Source of the DNA: Isoetes taiwanensis
Taxonomy: Eukaryota > Streptophyta > Lycopodiopsida > Isoetales > Isoetaceae
Length of the DNA stretch: 64,000 nucleotides
Assembly: GCA_021234155.1 (NCBI GenBank)
Contig: JAJEKV010000013.1
Span: 20,790,521 to 20,854,520 of the forward strand
Direction: 5' to 3'
Shown here: positions 47,304 to 58,830 of the stretch, piece after piece
How positions within the stretch are numbered: position 1 is the stretch's first letter
Layout of the letters: each line of letters opens with the position of its first letter
Translations under genes and position numbers: made by a program
The notes under the pieces: model-generated
Seen by the model: only the letters and a program-made list of their open reading frames with translations
The model's database searches: none
What the model was told of the DNA's origin: nothing

Positions 47304-50289
47304 ATGGAGAGAGTTGCGGTATCCGATTGCTTCAACCCGCAAGGTAAGATCCAACATCTTCTGATTTTTCTTCTTTATTTATACCAAAAGAAAATTTAGG
47401 CAGTGAAGATGCTAATTTGCAGCTGATTTGAAGGGGAAGAAAGCTGAAGAAGGAAAAAGTATTGGGTTTCAGAAGAAACCAAATATTGTACGTTCCATGG
47501 AAGAAAATCTGAAAGAAAAAACGAATAGAAGACAATTAAATGGGCGCCTTGCAAACCATGAGATTGAGACTTCTAGCAGGCTTTCTAGTCAAGTTGATCA
47601 TTCTGAAAGGGAAGAAGAACCGGGATCTCCCTCAGATTCTTGTGAAGACGAGGGATTTGTTGAAGGGCCTGATGAACCTTTCCTTGGAAAAACAGAACAC
47701 GCGTTATTTACATATGATCATGATGTCAATGAAGATAACTCATTCCATAGGCTTTCGGAAAATCTCCATAAATGGAATGTGCCATTGAAGGAAAATATAG
47801 AGGCTTCAGGGCTTTATGCTAGCTCAATAGAAGAAAAGAATCTGATAGGTGATGTCATCAAGGAGAAAAATTAAAACAAGCAATAGCAGCAACAATAAGG
47901 GAGATAGAATCTGGTTCTGGTGGGGATGTAGTAAAGGAAGAAATGATGATGCATGACCACATTTCTAATGTCAACCAAAAAAATTCCTTACAGCAATTTG
48001 CAGATATTAAGGCAATGGATAGCAAGCAAAATGAGCGTGCTATGCCATCAAAAGGGTCTTCATCCGTCAGTAGAATGGGGCCATCTTTACCAGAAGAGCC
48101 ACCTGTTTGTGAAAGTGATATGTCATCTTCGGGATCACTTCATAAAGAGTGCCCAAGCATTCTGTCTGCAAAATCTCAATCTGATGTTACTCTCACAGAT
48201 AACAGCGGTTATAAGATCAGTGAGGAACTGCAACAAATCAGAATCAAATTTCTGCGACTTGTGAACAGGTTAGGGTTCTCTGATCATAATGTCTTAGTGG
48301 CTCAGGTGCTCTATAGAATTGGTTTGGCAGAGCAGCTTAAAGGAGGGAACACATTTAATAGAAATAATGCTTTTAATTACGATTATGCCACTGCTATTGC
48401 AAATGAATTAGAAGCAACTGCACAACGTGAGCTCAACTTCACATGTACAATCTTACTACTTGGCAAGAGCGGTGTGGGAAAGAGTGCTACCATAAACTCA
48501 ATTTTGGGTGAAGGCAAGACACAGACTAATGCCTTCTCTTATGATACAAAGCATGTGAAAGAAATCACCGGCACTGTTCATGGTGTCAAGTTGAAGATCA
48601 TTGATACACCAGGACTCTTGCCATCTGCTTCAGATCGGCAACGAAATGAGAAGATGCTGCTATCTGTGAAACGGTTTATGAAGCGCTCACCTCCAGATAT
48701 TGTTCTTTATTTTGATAGGCTTGACATGCATACCAATGACCAGGGGATTTACCATTGCTTCGCTCGATAAGTGCTGTATTTGGGCTTCCCATTTGGTTTA
48801 ATGCTATAGTGGTCTTGACCCATGCCTCCTCAGCTCCACCTGATGGTCCTAATGGTGTATCTCTCAGTTATGAACTGTTTGTGCTAGATCGTTTCAGTGT
48901 TGTACAACAGATGATCCGCCAAGCTGCTGGAGATATGAGGTTGATCAACCCAACATCTCTAGTCGAGAATCACCCAGCTTGTAGAACAGATAGAAGTGGT
49001 TTGCAGGTGTTTCCCAATGGGCAAGTTTGGAAACCTCAATTTTATTGCTTTGCTTTGCCTCCAAGGTTCTGGCAGAGGCCAATTCTTTGTTGAAGTTTCC
49101 CAAGGATGTCTCTGCCATCATTCCATGTAGTGGACATGCCAAGGTACCGCCTCTACCTTACCTGCTTTCTTCACTGTTGCAATCACGCTTGCACTTAGAG
49201 GAACATGCTACTGAATCAGATGAAGTTGGAAATGCCTCCGATGATGAACTAGAATATGATGACCTCCCCCCTTTCAGAAGACTAACACAGGAGGAAATTG
49301 ATTGCTTAGGTAAACGGAACAGAAAGTTATACCTTGAAGAACTGGAATTGAGGGAAAAATTGTTCCTAAAAAAACAATGGAAGGAGGAAACGAGGAGGAG
49401 AAAGGAGTTGCTTCAGAAAATGGCCTTTGCACAAGAAGATGATCTTCAATCAAATACAAATATTGATGATCAGAGACCTAATAACACTGCAATTGCAACG
49501 CCTTTGCCTGACAGGGTTTTGCCTCCAACTTTTGATTCAGGTAATCCTGTCCATAGGTACAGATATCTTGATTCAAGAACAACTCAGTGGATAGATATTG
49601 ACAAAACTCGTGGATGGGATCCTGACAGTGGATATGATGGTATTGACTTGGAAAGGACCTTCGAAATTGCAAGAAATATTCCTATTTCAATATCAGGGCA
49701 AGTAGTGAAGGATAAGGAAACGAATGTTACCATGGAATGCTCTACTTCACTGAAGCATGGAAAAGGCCAAGCAACATTTGCAGGCCTAGAGGTTCAGACT
49801 ATTGGCGAGGATATGATGTACAATTTACGGACAGAATCATGTTTCAGCAACTTCAAACAAAGTAAAGTCTTGGCTGGCTTTGCACTTACTGTCCTTGGGG
49901 GAATGGTTGTTGCTGGCTTGAAGGTGGAAAGCAGAGTACTCACTTGGAGAAGGCTGAAACTGGTTATGAACGGGGGAGCACTTACTGGAAGAGGTGATAT
50001 AACATATGGAGGTACAGTAGAAGCCACCATAATCGACAAGGAGTTCGAACCACATGTCTCAACTCTAGGTTTGTCAATTATGTCCTGGCATGGGGATTTA
50101 GCTGTTGGTGGAAATATTCTGTCACAATTTGTACTTGGAAAGACAATGATGATTGCACGAGCAAGTATGAACAATAGATCTGCTGGACAATTGAGCATTA
50201 AAGCTAGCAGCTCTGAACAGATTCAGATGGCTCTCATTGCGATTGTTCCTACAGTTTGGGCACTCTTATCAAAACATTTCTTTTCTTAA
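47304..50289 (+). CDS. TOC159-family chloroplast import receptor GTPase (TOC132/120-like)
   Basis: This protein sits in the outer chloroplast membrane and, with Toc75 and Toc34, recognises transit peptides of incoming preproteins and hydrolyses GTP. Exon 1 is 47304-47343 (ATG in GCGCCATGG; MERVAVSDCF), followed by a 79-base GT-AG intron (47344-47422) and one long exon. An acidic N-terminal domain (about residues 1-330) is short for the family. The GTPase domain follows with a P-loop (LGKSGVGKSATIN, about residue 363), DTPGL, YFDRLDM and VLTHASSAPPDGPNG in the G4 region. The C-terminal membrane domain contains RYRYLDS, WDPDSGYDGI, LSGRGDI-like TGRGDITYGGTVEA and MSWHGDLAVGGN. The expected total is about 969 residues if three one-base losses are allowed. 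These lie in homopolymers: A5 at 47866-47870, G4 at 48743-48746, T4 at 49040-49043. Otherwise the frame is well kept, so sequencing error is likelier than decay. Confidence 0.93.
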
Positions 50290-50495
50290 GAAGCTTTGTT
50301 AAGTGCATTACTCTGATTTTTATGAAGGGCAACTTCATGATATACAAAATTTTGAGTCAGATTTGTATCAACTACGAGTGCTTAAGGCCATTTTTAGTAA
50401 TACACTAGTGATTCAACTCAATGGTACATCTGTTTCTAAGGGAACAAAATATAAGAACGGCCATGCCATACAAAATCTCCTATAAACCAGGAAAA

Positions 50496-51265
50496 TTAGG
50501 ATAGAATAGAATAAGAGTTTCTATCGTCCACATAGACCAATCGGCCTATGGGACCCAAAAAGGAGGCGTAGAAAATATATTACTGCCCCGAGTTAAAAAT
50601 CCCTAGTCTCGAAGGGTTTTCGGGGCAAAAATCGTGACAGGAATAAGAGTGCTGTCAAACTGTACATACATCTATTATGAGGGGAAATAATATATACAGA
50701 TATTAGGCGAGTGCCCGAGGACCGAGCTGGCAATCCATGACCTCTTAAAAGTATGACCCCAGCATCCGCACCGAGGCCGTGCTCAACATCTCATGCAGGG
50801 GCTGGCCAAGCCGGACTAGCTCAGCATAGCGTGTCCGAATTCCAACATATGTCGAACAACTCCGAAGGGTGTGGCATTCGTCTTCCATAGCTCCAACTTG
50901 CCAGCATTGACAAAGCCTCTCTTGACGTGGCTCCAATCTATCTTTCCATCTCAATCCGGAGACAGTGTGCGCCTGCGCGGATAGAGGCAATGGGTCTGGG
51001 TTTTTTTTTGGGTAAATGGGTGTGCAGGTAACATTGCGGGCCCCGCTCCAACATGGGGTTTGTGCGGTACTCGGATGCACCTGTGCTCCTGCACATTCCA
51101 TCTGGCCAAGCACTGAGCTCTCTTCTCCCCGCCAACAAGCCTTTATGCGTCGAGGCCACATTGCCACGGTGTAAGCGAGGTTAAGGAGACAAGTATCGTC
51201 CATAGTGACCATCTTTTGGAAGAAGATGATGTGCCGGTCAAGGGCCCTCCTCTGAAGAGGCATCC
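50496..51265 (-). mobile_element. LINE 3'-end fragment
   Basis: The minus-strand frame 50745-51263 ends in the cysteine/histidine block typical of LINE ORF2 C-termini: LCQCWQVGAMEDECHTLRSC followed by STYVGIRTRYAELVRL. The 3' end lies at the left with a pentanucleotide tail, seen on the plus strand as ATAGAATAGAATA (50501-50513). The LINE at 55156-59740 has the same tail. The 5' part is missing. It lies 0.2 kb downstream of the TOC stop codon, in the opposite orientation. Confidence 0.75.
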
Positions 51266-51687
51266 TGCAATAGTATTTGGTATGGAACTGTGGACTTTAT
51301 CCCCAGAGCAAAATTCTTGCTAGTATATCATTAACATGTTTTACATACCATGGAGAACATTGGCCTGCACATCCAATTCTTGAATTTCTAGATCAAGAAT
51401 TGCACTTCTTTTATGGATGTTTGGGAATTCATTAAACTGCTCCAGAGAGTTAATAAGTGCATCTTTGTGCCATTGCAACAATCATCTAAAGAAACGGGGT
51501 ACTTCTCCGAATCAACATTGTCCATCTTACAGAACTCATATGACAGAAACCTGGTTAAAGCTCCATGCTTCTCTTACCTCTTCTATATAAAAATTACTAG
51601 TAAACATGCGCCTGATGTTATAGCGCATAAGCACGAGTGTTTTATATGGGCCTTCAAAAATAAGACTGCTTACACATAGTTGTTACC

Positions 51688-51970
51688 CTTTCGGGCGCCT
51701 GCCTGAGCGCCCCGCCGGGCGCCTGCCTGAGCGCCTGGGCGCCTGTTTGGTCGTCTGGGTGCCGTGAAGGGTGGCGCCTGGGAGGTGCAGTGATGGGTGG
51801 CGCCTGGGAAGGAGCGCTTCAGTCTAGTGGGGATGCACCTCCTCTAAGCGACTTCCCTGGGCGTTTTCCTGAACGCCGCCTTCCCTGCGCGCCTGGGTGA
51901 TTGGCGTTCGGGCCTATTGGATGCGCCTGCTTCCGACTTCAGCGGTGCCCTCAGGGCCACCGCCTTTTTG
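51688..51970. repeat. GC-rich degenerate minisatellite
   Basis: Irregular repeats of GGCGCCTG with variants (GGGCGCCTGCCTGAGCGCC near 51690; GGTGGCGCCTGGGA twice near 51775 and 51800). The surrounding DNA is far more AT-rich. No protein frame is supported. Confidence 0.75.
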
Positions 51971-52319
51971 CAGGTAGCTGCTCTGTGGGTCTAGGGACTT
52001 GACCTGTTCCTGGTGGCAGCTCTTATGGTCTAGTGGTTTGATCGAGCTCCTTCAGTGGGTCAGCACCAGGATGTTTGCACCAGCATCTATTTGCTCTGGT
52101 TTTAGTGAGAAGATGGAGATTTAGCGCGTGCGTAAGCTTGCACCAGTCCTCAGCACCCAGCTGTGAAGAGGTTACGGTTTGGAGGAGTTTGGTGAAGGTC
52201 TGTTTGTTGGAGGTATGCTTGTTGCTTCTTGCAATAGCATGGATTTTTGGATATGTAGTCATCCTGGCAACAGTTTTTTCCCATGTGGTTTTTAATCTGG
52301 GCCCTGGTGATTATATTTT

Positions 52320-52445
52320 ATTTTGTTTGTAAGGGCTTCGGTCCATGTTCTGGTTAGGGACTTTGGTCCCGTTTTGTACTTGGGTCCCATAACCCGATTG
52401 GGTTCCGCGGACGTTAAAAATTTCTTCCTTCCTTCCTTCCTTTAC
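52320..52445 (+). repeat. Possible LINE 3' end with (TTCC)n run
   Basis: TTTGTAAGGGCTTCGGTCC and a second GGGACTTTGGTCCC are phrases typical of plant L1 3' untranslated ends. They are followed by (TTCC)n at 52426-52441. No coding part can be recognised upstream. Confidence 0.3.
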
Positions 52446-52892
52446 GACCTTTATGTGATTTATAACCAACACAACCGCCCCCCCACTAAAAAATTTTCCC
52501 ATGATGTAAAAGAAGAATATTAAACACGCATGATGATCTAAATACACCCACCTCACAAACATCGTAAATGGCCCATGTTACTAGGCGTATCCTATAATAG
52601 ATATTGAATAAAGTAATTGTGGCAAGAGCATTGTCGTGATAGAAACACAGAAGTCTTTTATAGAGATATCACAAATTATTAGGTTGTAGAAATTGCTCCT
52701 TTTGCTCCATCTATACTTATGAAATATCATAATAGCCTTCTTTGGAGATAGGCACCTTGCAAACATGTAAAAGAGAAATAATAAGATAGTCCACTAGAGA
52801 AATCATAATTATTGTCCCTCTTTTGTTTCCTCTAGTAAAGTGTGCCCATAGCACTAAAAAAACATGAATAAATTATTCTAGGAATGATATCT

Positions 52893-53297
52893 TGTTAACC
52901 ACCTAGTGGTTAACGTGCACATGCTAGGTGTCGGTGATGGGTTTTGGTCGATCCAACTCTATAAATCTTTTCCTCTCTTCACCAATCTAGCATAAAAAGG
53001 GAGACAAAGTGATTGGCGGGCGACACTTGGCATGATTAGGTTAACATAAGTGTAGGGCTTAGATTTAGCTAGGCAGTAGGGCTTCATTTGTGATCTATAC
53101 TATATTAGACGAGCCTCTTCGGATATACTAAGGTTTTATCTCAAATTTGAGAGCCTCATTTGGCCACGTTCCTTCACTCTTTGTACATATTTGTTTTTCT
53201 TGTTCTTATTTTGTGATCATGAGCATGGCGGCTTTGTAGCATCCGGCGGTCATAGGATCTGCCTTGAGGTGTGTATGCCAAGAACTCACAATTAACA
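52893..53297 (+). mobile_element. Candidate LTR followed by a primer-binding-like site
   Basis: The 405-base stretch begins TGTTAACCACC and ends ACAATTAACA, giving a TGTTAA...TTAACA inverted terminus. CTCTATAAATC at about 52958 could be a TATA box. One base after the end comes TGGCATCGTTATACC, which begins with TGG as tRNA primer-binding sites do. A near-perfect palindrome (GTTAACCACCTAGTGGTTAAC) forms the left tip. No second LTR, gag or pol is found, so this is a solo LTR or part of a non-autonomous element. Confidence 0.4.
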
Positions 53298-55155
53298 GTG
53301 GCATCGTTATACCGGGGTCACTCGTGATCACTTTCTTGAGCCTTGATGTTTGTTGTTGTCCTTGCTGCTCTTATTATCCCCAGTTCTTGACTACTCCTTG
53401 TATATTACTCTCAACCCTTCAAACCCCTTTGTTTGGCCCAACCAGCTGTTGAAATGGTCCGGCTGGAGGCCCCTTTGTCAATCAATTTGTTAGCAATTAG
53501 TCTTGTTATCAAAACAGTTTTCAAAACTCTGTTTTTCATGGTGCAGCAAGCGCAGTTTTACAGTAGAGGATTTTTGGAGTGTTGACAGCACTCCTCTCTG
53601 TAAGATTTTCAGAAAAATCAAAAGTCTGACCCTTTTTTATCTCTATCTGCTGAAAATTTGTCAAAATATCATGATTCTTTTTCTTATCTTCTGTTTTATC
53701 TCAGCTTTATCCGAAAATTTGTGCTTTTGCATGGCCAAAAATAATGTGTATCTAGTGAAGCACCTCAGCCAGGTATTCTAAGGTTTTTTATGAAGACTTC
53801 TCCTTCAGAATATTTATAGAGGGCCAGCACTTGGCTAGCCCCCTCTGCGCTCATACGTTTTAGTTACTTGCTGATTATTGTCAAGGCTTCTTCTACAATT
53901 CTTATAAGTCAGTATTCCATAGCTCTTGCAAAAATACATGAGTTTAAAATTTCATGAGCTTACCACAGATCACAGCAGAGTTTTTAAACTTCACCAGCTG
54001 GTAGTCGCTTATTCTTGTACAAGATTTGCCCCTGTCTGCACATCAAAGAGAGAAGCAGAAAAAATTTTCCAGTTCAATGCAGCAAGAACAGTTTTGGTCA
54101 GCATCTTTAGAGCAATGCATGACTAACCTATTCGGCCTTACAGATGAGTCTTCTTTGAAGCAACCTTCTTGTATTATTTCTCCAAGCTGGGTACCTGCAC
54201 AAAATCGATCAAGCAGTACAGAGCACTGGTTATCCTATCTTTTCAAGATTTCATGCTGTTGCACATAGATGGGCATGGATGGCACAAGACAACAAGTTGT
54301 TTCCAGAATCGTCATTAGTAGCCTTGGCAAGCAAAGTTTCATCTATCTAAACTAGGCAGCACAGATTATCGGCTATTTCATCTGATCAAGTTTTCACAAA
54401 CCAGTGGCCATTCTTCACATTTCATCCGGCACAAAGCATCTCAAGTTTCCTATTGGCATACCCACAGAGTGTTGTGAAGATTCCAAACACGTTGCATCGT
54501 AATCCGACTGCCATATCTGGCCTTTTTGCTATGCACATCTTCTGTTTTCTGAAACCCCAACTCTGAATCACATCCGACCCTTCACCGACCTGTTGCAGCA
54601 ACATCATATCCGGATTCACTTGTCTGCACATTCTATCTTAAGCAGGGAGGTATTTGGCTCTATTCGCCACCATATCGTCTGCAAATAACAAGATACAACA
54701 TCGCCATAGCCGGCCGTTTGTGCAGGTTCATGCCCTATTTTGGGCCTCATGCTCTGTTTTGAGACATATTACACGGGCCACAGTAATCTTAGAGGCAATT
54801 GCAATTTTTATGGCCATGCCCACGCCCACGGGCCATGCCCACGCCCACGCTTCCTGAACCATGCCCACGCCCTCGGCCTTTGCCCACGGGTCATGCTCAC
54901 GCCCCTCATGCTCCTTGTCCCCAAGCTCACGCACCATCACGCCGTGACCCTAACAAAAAAAAAAAAAAGAAAAAGAAAAAAAGAAACCACGCTCATGGTC
55001 ACGCACACGCTCACTGCCCACGCCGTGACCAAAAAAAGTCCAGTCACGCTCTGTTCCAGATATATTCAATTTTTATGGCTGATCACGGGGGATGCCTTTG
55101 GTGTTTTTAAGTGAACTTTTAGGCAATATTTGTTAAATATGGACTTACCCATAAT
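53298..55155. other. Unassigned DNA
   Basis: No recognised gene. A TATA-like TATTTATAGAGGG lies near 53810. Short open frames (53503-53781, 54026-54268) show no domain. Confidence 0.45.
54816..54995. repeat. CCCACGC-rich simple repeat and poly(A)
   Basis: Imperfect copies of CATGCCCACGCC run from 54816 to about 54910, followed by an A-rich run with scattered G at 54955-54987. A few further CACGCTCA words continue to 55030. Peptides from this area are low-complexity artefacts. Confidence 0.8.
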
Positions 55156-56076
55156 ATAGAATAGAATAGAATTATTGTCCCTTGTGCCCTAAGGCCCCTG
55201 GACTGATGTAGCATGGGCTAAAGGACGCCACTAGCATATCACGCTGATATATTGTAGCCTTTTCTGACGTTTCTATTAGTACCGGCACCCCGCTTTTAAT
55301 CGGCATCATGGTCGTGCGGTGGTGCGTCGTTATCAATCAGCTTTTAGCTGAGCGTTTCGTGGGCGTCTATGTCTCGCCTCTTGGGCGATTCATATTATAA
55401 GACCTCTTTCTTTGTGTGCCCCTCAATGCTTGGTCGTCATCTCCTGGATTGCATCTGCCAGATCTTTCATTGTGTCTGCCCTTATCATCAGGGTGTGTAC
55501 TGGCTGTCCCTATCTTATATCTCTGTACTTGTTTCTGATGTCTCCGTACATTGGGCACTTGTTGAGCAGGTGGTTCTCATCCTCTACTTTTCGGTCATCT
55601 GCATTCTACATATCCGGTTGTCCTTTTCTATTTTCCTCCATCCGTCCTTTTCAATTCTTAGATCGTGGCTCCCTATCCTAAATCTCACCGGGACGTCTCT
55701 CCTGGCCTTCCCATGATTGTCTCGGTACATCTGTTGCCCTATCTGTTGTTCTCGGATTGAAGACCTGTCATGAGCCAAAGTGTCTTGGGTCCGGTGTGGT
55801 TTTGCAACCATGCTCGTGTAGCCTTGTCTGCCCAGTTTTCATTCCATTTCCCCTCGTTTACTAGATCACTCAGGTTCATCCCCATTTCTCTGGTCCATAT
55901 CGCTACATCCTAAACCATACACTGCCTATGATGATGTGTGATTTTGCTGAGTCGCTGATTGTAATACTTGACAGCTTCCCTGGGTGACCCCCTGCATTGT
56001 CTTTTATTAGGTATCTGATAGTCCTTTCCCATGCTCTCACCTCCATTGGTTTCTGACCTGTCTCGTATATCATGAC
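55156..56076 (-). mobile_element. LINE 3' part, split by an LTR element
   Basis: The minus strand carries a LINE C-terminus: VRFRIGSHDLRIEKDGW, then NRICRM and, after a one-base frameshift, VEDENHLLNKCPMYGDIRNK (about 55540-55600). This is the same CCHC-type block as at 50.9 kb, in a different family. The tail at the left is a pentanucleotide repeat (plus strand ATAGAATAGAATAGAATTA at 55154-55172). At 56076 the frame is interrupted by an LTR element and resumes at 59348. Confidence 0.8.
56072..56076. repeat. 5-bp target duplication, left
   Basis: ATGAC immediately before the TG of LTR 1; repeated at 59343-59347 immediately after the CA of LTR 3. Confidence 0.88.
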
Positions 56077-56511
56077 TGTTGAACCTGGTTCCCCCCAAAG
56101 GCCAACACCTATATAAATTCAATTGAACACCATAGCCAAGAAATCAAAAACTTGCACTAAAATTTCATCTTCAATTAACAGAAATCAGATACATATCATT
56201 TCCTTGCAAGGGACCTTCAATTCAAATATGGAGGGGGCTGCCACACCCCTCCTTGAGCACTGCCACCATGCTCCAATGAAGAACCGTGAAGGAAGAGGAG
56301 GAGAGAGTATCTCCTCAAATTATTTATGCTTTACACTATAAATCTCCACCATTATTTTCCACCTCTTCATCACAACCATCAATTTTGCCTCTTCATCTTA
56401 ATCATCCACTTCCACCACTTAATCCAAGCCCTTAAAACCTAACCATTATTATATGCCCCAAATATGCTCAAATGGTCTACAAAAACATGTTGAACCACTT
56501 GTGGTTCAACA
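56077..56511 (-). repeat. LTR 1 (435 bp)
   Basis: It begins TGTTGAACCTGG and ends GTGGTTCAACA on the plus strand, an inverted TGTTGAAC...GTTCAACA terminus. A 72-codon open frame (56123-56341) recurs unchanged in LTR 2 only because the LTRs are copies. It differs from LTR 2 mainly at a CCAGCCAGG word. Confidence 0.92.
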
Positions 56512-57878
56512 TTATGCCCCAAAAAGAAGCAGGCCGGCCCCCTCGGCCCAACACATAATATAGCACTTAAGATACATTATGAAGTACATAGAAATGAGTC
56601 GGGCACATCCACACCCAAGACTTGGCTACTTTGGCTCGGACCACGTGTGGATAACCATACTCAACAAGTCCAAGCAAGGTACTCCCAACGTCTAGACCGC
56701 TCTTCGTGGCTCACGGTCCACGCGGAAGTAACACTCCTTGGCAAAATAATAATGTAATAAAGTTCTATAAAATAGCATCATTAGTGCATGTCACACGTTG
56801 GCAAAACCTTAGGGTGTCCCAACAAGAACCATGGGGTGCCCCAACAAAACCATGGGGAATATCCGCAATAGCAAACAAAGGGTCGGGCAATGGCCGGTGT
56901 TAGACAAAACCGTGGGGTGCCCCAAAGACTTATCCGCAATAAAAACACGGGTCTGGGCAATGATCAAAAAGGTCAGGCAATGGTCGAAGGAAGGAAAAAT
57001 TGATTTTTAGGGTTAGGTTACGATGGCCCTGCTGCAAACCCGGCAAAGCCGAGGATAGAAGGCGGTGATGCAGGCAAAGATTGAATCGTGGCAGGGATGA
57101 GGCGTTGAAGCAAAAGGCATGGTTAGGTTTTAAGGATCGACAGCTGAGGCAAGCTTTTCTTAGATTTCGGCAAGGGGACAAGCAGAATCGGCAGAATTTA
57201 TGGAAGTGGCGCAAGGTCTGGCAAGATTTTTACAGAAAATAAAGAGCAGAGCAGATAAGATTTGATGGATCTTGCAGATGCAGTAGGAGACTTGCTTGTA
57301 CCAATCGCTGGGCAAAGCGCACAAGAATCACGAAAGAGGATGCAAAGAAAAACGCATGGTCGGCAAGGCTTGGGCCAGATTTTAGATATTCAAAGGTTAG
57401 ACATAGCAGTAAGGCGGGATTTGGCGATGGCACATGCTCTGTAGCCAAATGACAGAAAAAAGCAGCGAAAAGAAGGCAGAATCAAGCAAGACAATGTCTT
57501 GACAAAGAATTTTGCAGGACTAGATAAGAATCAATTCTGCACTGCTCACATATGTGCAGACATCTTCACTATTTTTCCCCGCTTAATAAACAGGTAAAGC
57601 CGATTTGTTTTTGCAGTTGCTATTGGGACGAAATCCCTCTTAAAAAAAATCTTCAAACAGGTAAAAGCTCCATCCTCAAGCTTTGAAATTATATGCATTA
57701 TCTGCTGCTATTAGAATGAAGTGCCTCTGAAAGAAATTTCTTCAGATAGAGCTCCATCCACAGGCTTTGAAAATCATCTATTTGTCCGCGACAAGCGCTT
57801 CAACCATCCAAAGATCCGGGCTTCAATAAATTGGCAACCAAGCTTCTAATGGGGAAGAAAAACCTGATCAAAAGACCA

Positions 57879-57894
57879 GTCCCACCCGAGTGCC
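57879..57894 (+). other. Short tRNA-Arg 3'-end fragment (original-length primer-binding site)
   Basis: GTCCCACCCGAGTGCC matches, with small differences, the last bases of the tRNA-Arg(UCU) that follows. It is about the length of an ordinary primer-binding site. It abuts the full tRNA copy at 57895. Confidence 0.55.
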
Positions 57895-57970
57895 CGACTC
57901 GTGGCCTAATGGATAAGGCATTTGACTTCTAATCAAAGGATTGTGGGTTCGTGTCCCACCAGGAGTGCCA
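57895..57970 (+). tRNA. tRNA-Arg(UCU)-derived sequence with encoded CCA, before LTR 2
   Basis: The cloverleaf is complete apart from disturbed acceptor bases: D arm GCCT...AGGC, anticodon stem TTTGA/TCAAA around loop CTTCTAA (anticodon TCT), T arm GTGGG-TTCGTGT-CCCAC, end GTGCCA. A-box (TGGCCTAATGG) and B-box (GGTTCGTGTCC) are present, so transcription by Pol III is conceivable. CCA is encoded, which plant nuclear tRNA genes do not do; it is added after transcription. It is followed by TAA and then the TG of LTR 2. This is therefore better read as a reverse-transcribed primer tRNA than as a normal tRNA gene. Confidence 0.8.
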
Positions 57971-57973
57971 TAA

Positions 57974-58408
57974 TGTTGAACCTGGTTCCCCAGCCAGGCC
58001 AACACCTATATAAATTCAATTGAACACCATAGCCAAGAAATCAAAAACTTGCACTAAAATTTCATCTTCAATTAACAGAAATCAGATACATATCATTTCC
58101 TTGCAAGGGACCTTCAATTCAAATATGGAGGGGGCTGCCACACCCCTCCTTGAGCACTGCCACCATGCTCCAATGAAGAACCGTGAAGGAAGAGGAGGAG
58201 AGAGTATCTCCTCAAATTATTTATGCTTTACACTATAAATCTCCACCATTATTTTCCACCTCTTCATCACAACCATCAATTTTGCCTCTTCATCTTAATC
58301 ATCCACTTCCACCACTTAATCCAAGCCCTTAAAACCTAACCATTATTATATGCCCCAAATATGCTCAAATGGTCTACAAAAACATGTTGAACCACTTGTG
58401 GTTCAACA
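57974..58408 (-). repeat. LTR 2 (435 bp)
   Basis: Same ends and length as LTR 1. It lies between internal 1 and internal 2 and is shared by the two units of the composite element. Confidence 0.92.
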
Positions 58409-58709
58409 TTATGCCCCAAAAAGAAGCAGGCCGGTCCCCTCGGCCCAACACATAATATAGCACTTAAGATACATTATGAAGTACATAGAAATGAGCTGGG
58501 CACATCCATTACGCCAAGACCGGCTACTTTGGCTACGGACCACGGTGGATAACCATACTCAACAAGTCCAAGCAAAGGTACTCCCAACGTCCCAGCTGCC
58601 ACTGTGGCTCACGGTCCACTGGAAGTAACACTCCTTGGCAAAATAATAATGTAATAAAGTTCTATAGCATCATTAGTGCATGTCACACGTTGGCAAAACC
58701 TTAGGGTGT

Positions 58710-58775
58710 TGGTGCATTGGCCGGAAACGAACCCGGTTCTGCATGTGGCAGGTACTATTCTACCACTAGTCCCGC
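58710..58775 (-). tRNA. Antisense tRNA-Gly(GCC)-derived sequence with encoded CCA
   Basis: Read on the minus strand: CTAGTGGTAGAATAGTACC (D arm and following), CTGCCAC (anticodon loop, GCC), CCGGGTTCG (T arm) and CCAATGCACCA (acceptor end with discriminator A and CCA). These are hallmarks of plant tRNA-Gly(GCC). The first bases (GCGGGA) are degraded and one or two stem bases are missing. It is absent from internal 1. It starts exactly where internal 2 departs from internal 1 (after TTAGGGTGT), which suggests template switching onto a mature tRNA. Confidence 0.72.
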
Positions 58776-58779
58776 AAAA

Positions 58780-58830
58780 TTTTGACTTCTAATCAAAGGA
58801 TTGTGGGTTCGGGTCCCACCGAGAGTGCCA
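58780..58830 (+). tRNA. Partial tRNA-Arg(UCU) (3' two thirds) with CCA
   Basis: Starts in the anticodon stem (TTTGACTTCTAATCAAAGG) and runs to CCCACCGAGAGTGCCA. This copy keeps the expected acceptor strand CGAGAGT, discriminator G and CCA. The 5' third is missing. It is joined head-to-tail to the full copy at 58831. Confidence 0.8.

Noticed and set aside
54740-55114. Overlapping frames rich in H, A, P, R and K
   Set aside because: They translate a CCCACGC simple repeat and an A-rich run.
56123-58238. Identical 72-codon frames at 56123 and 58020
   Set aside because: They are identical only because both lie in copies of the same LTR; no protein family is recognisable.
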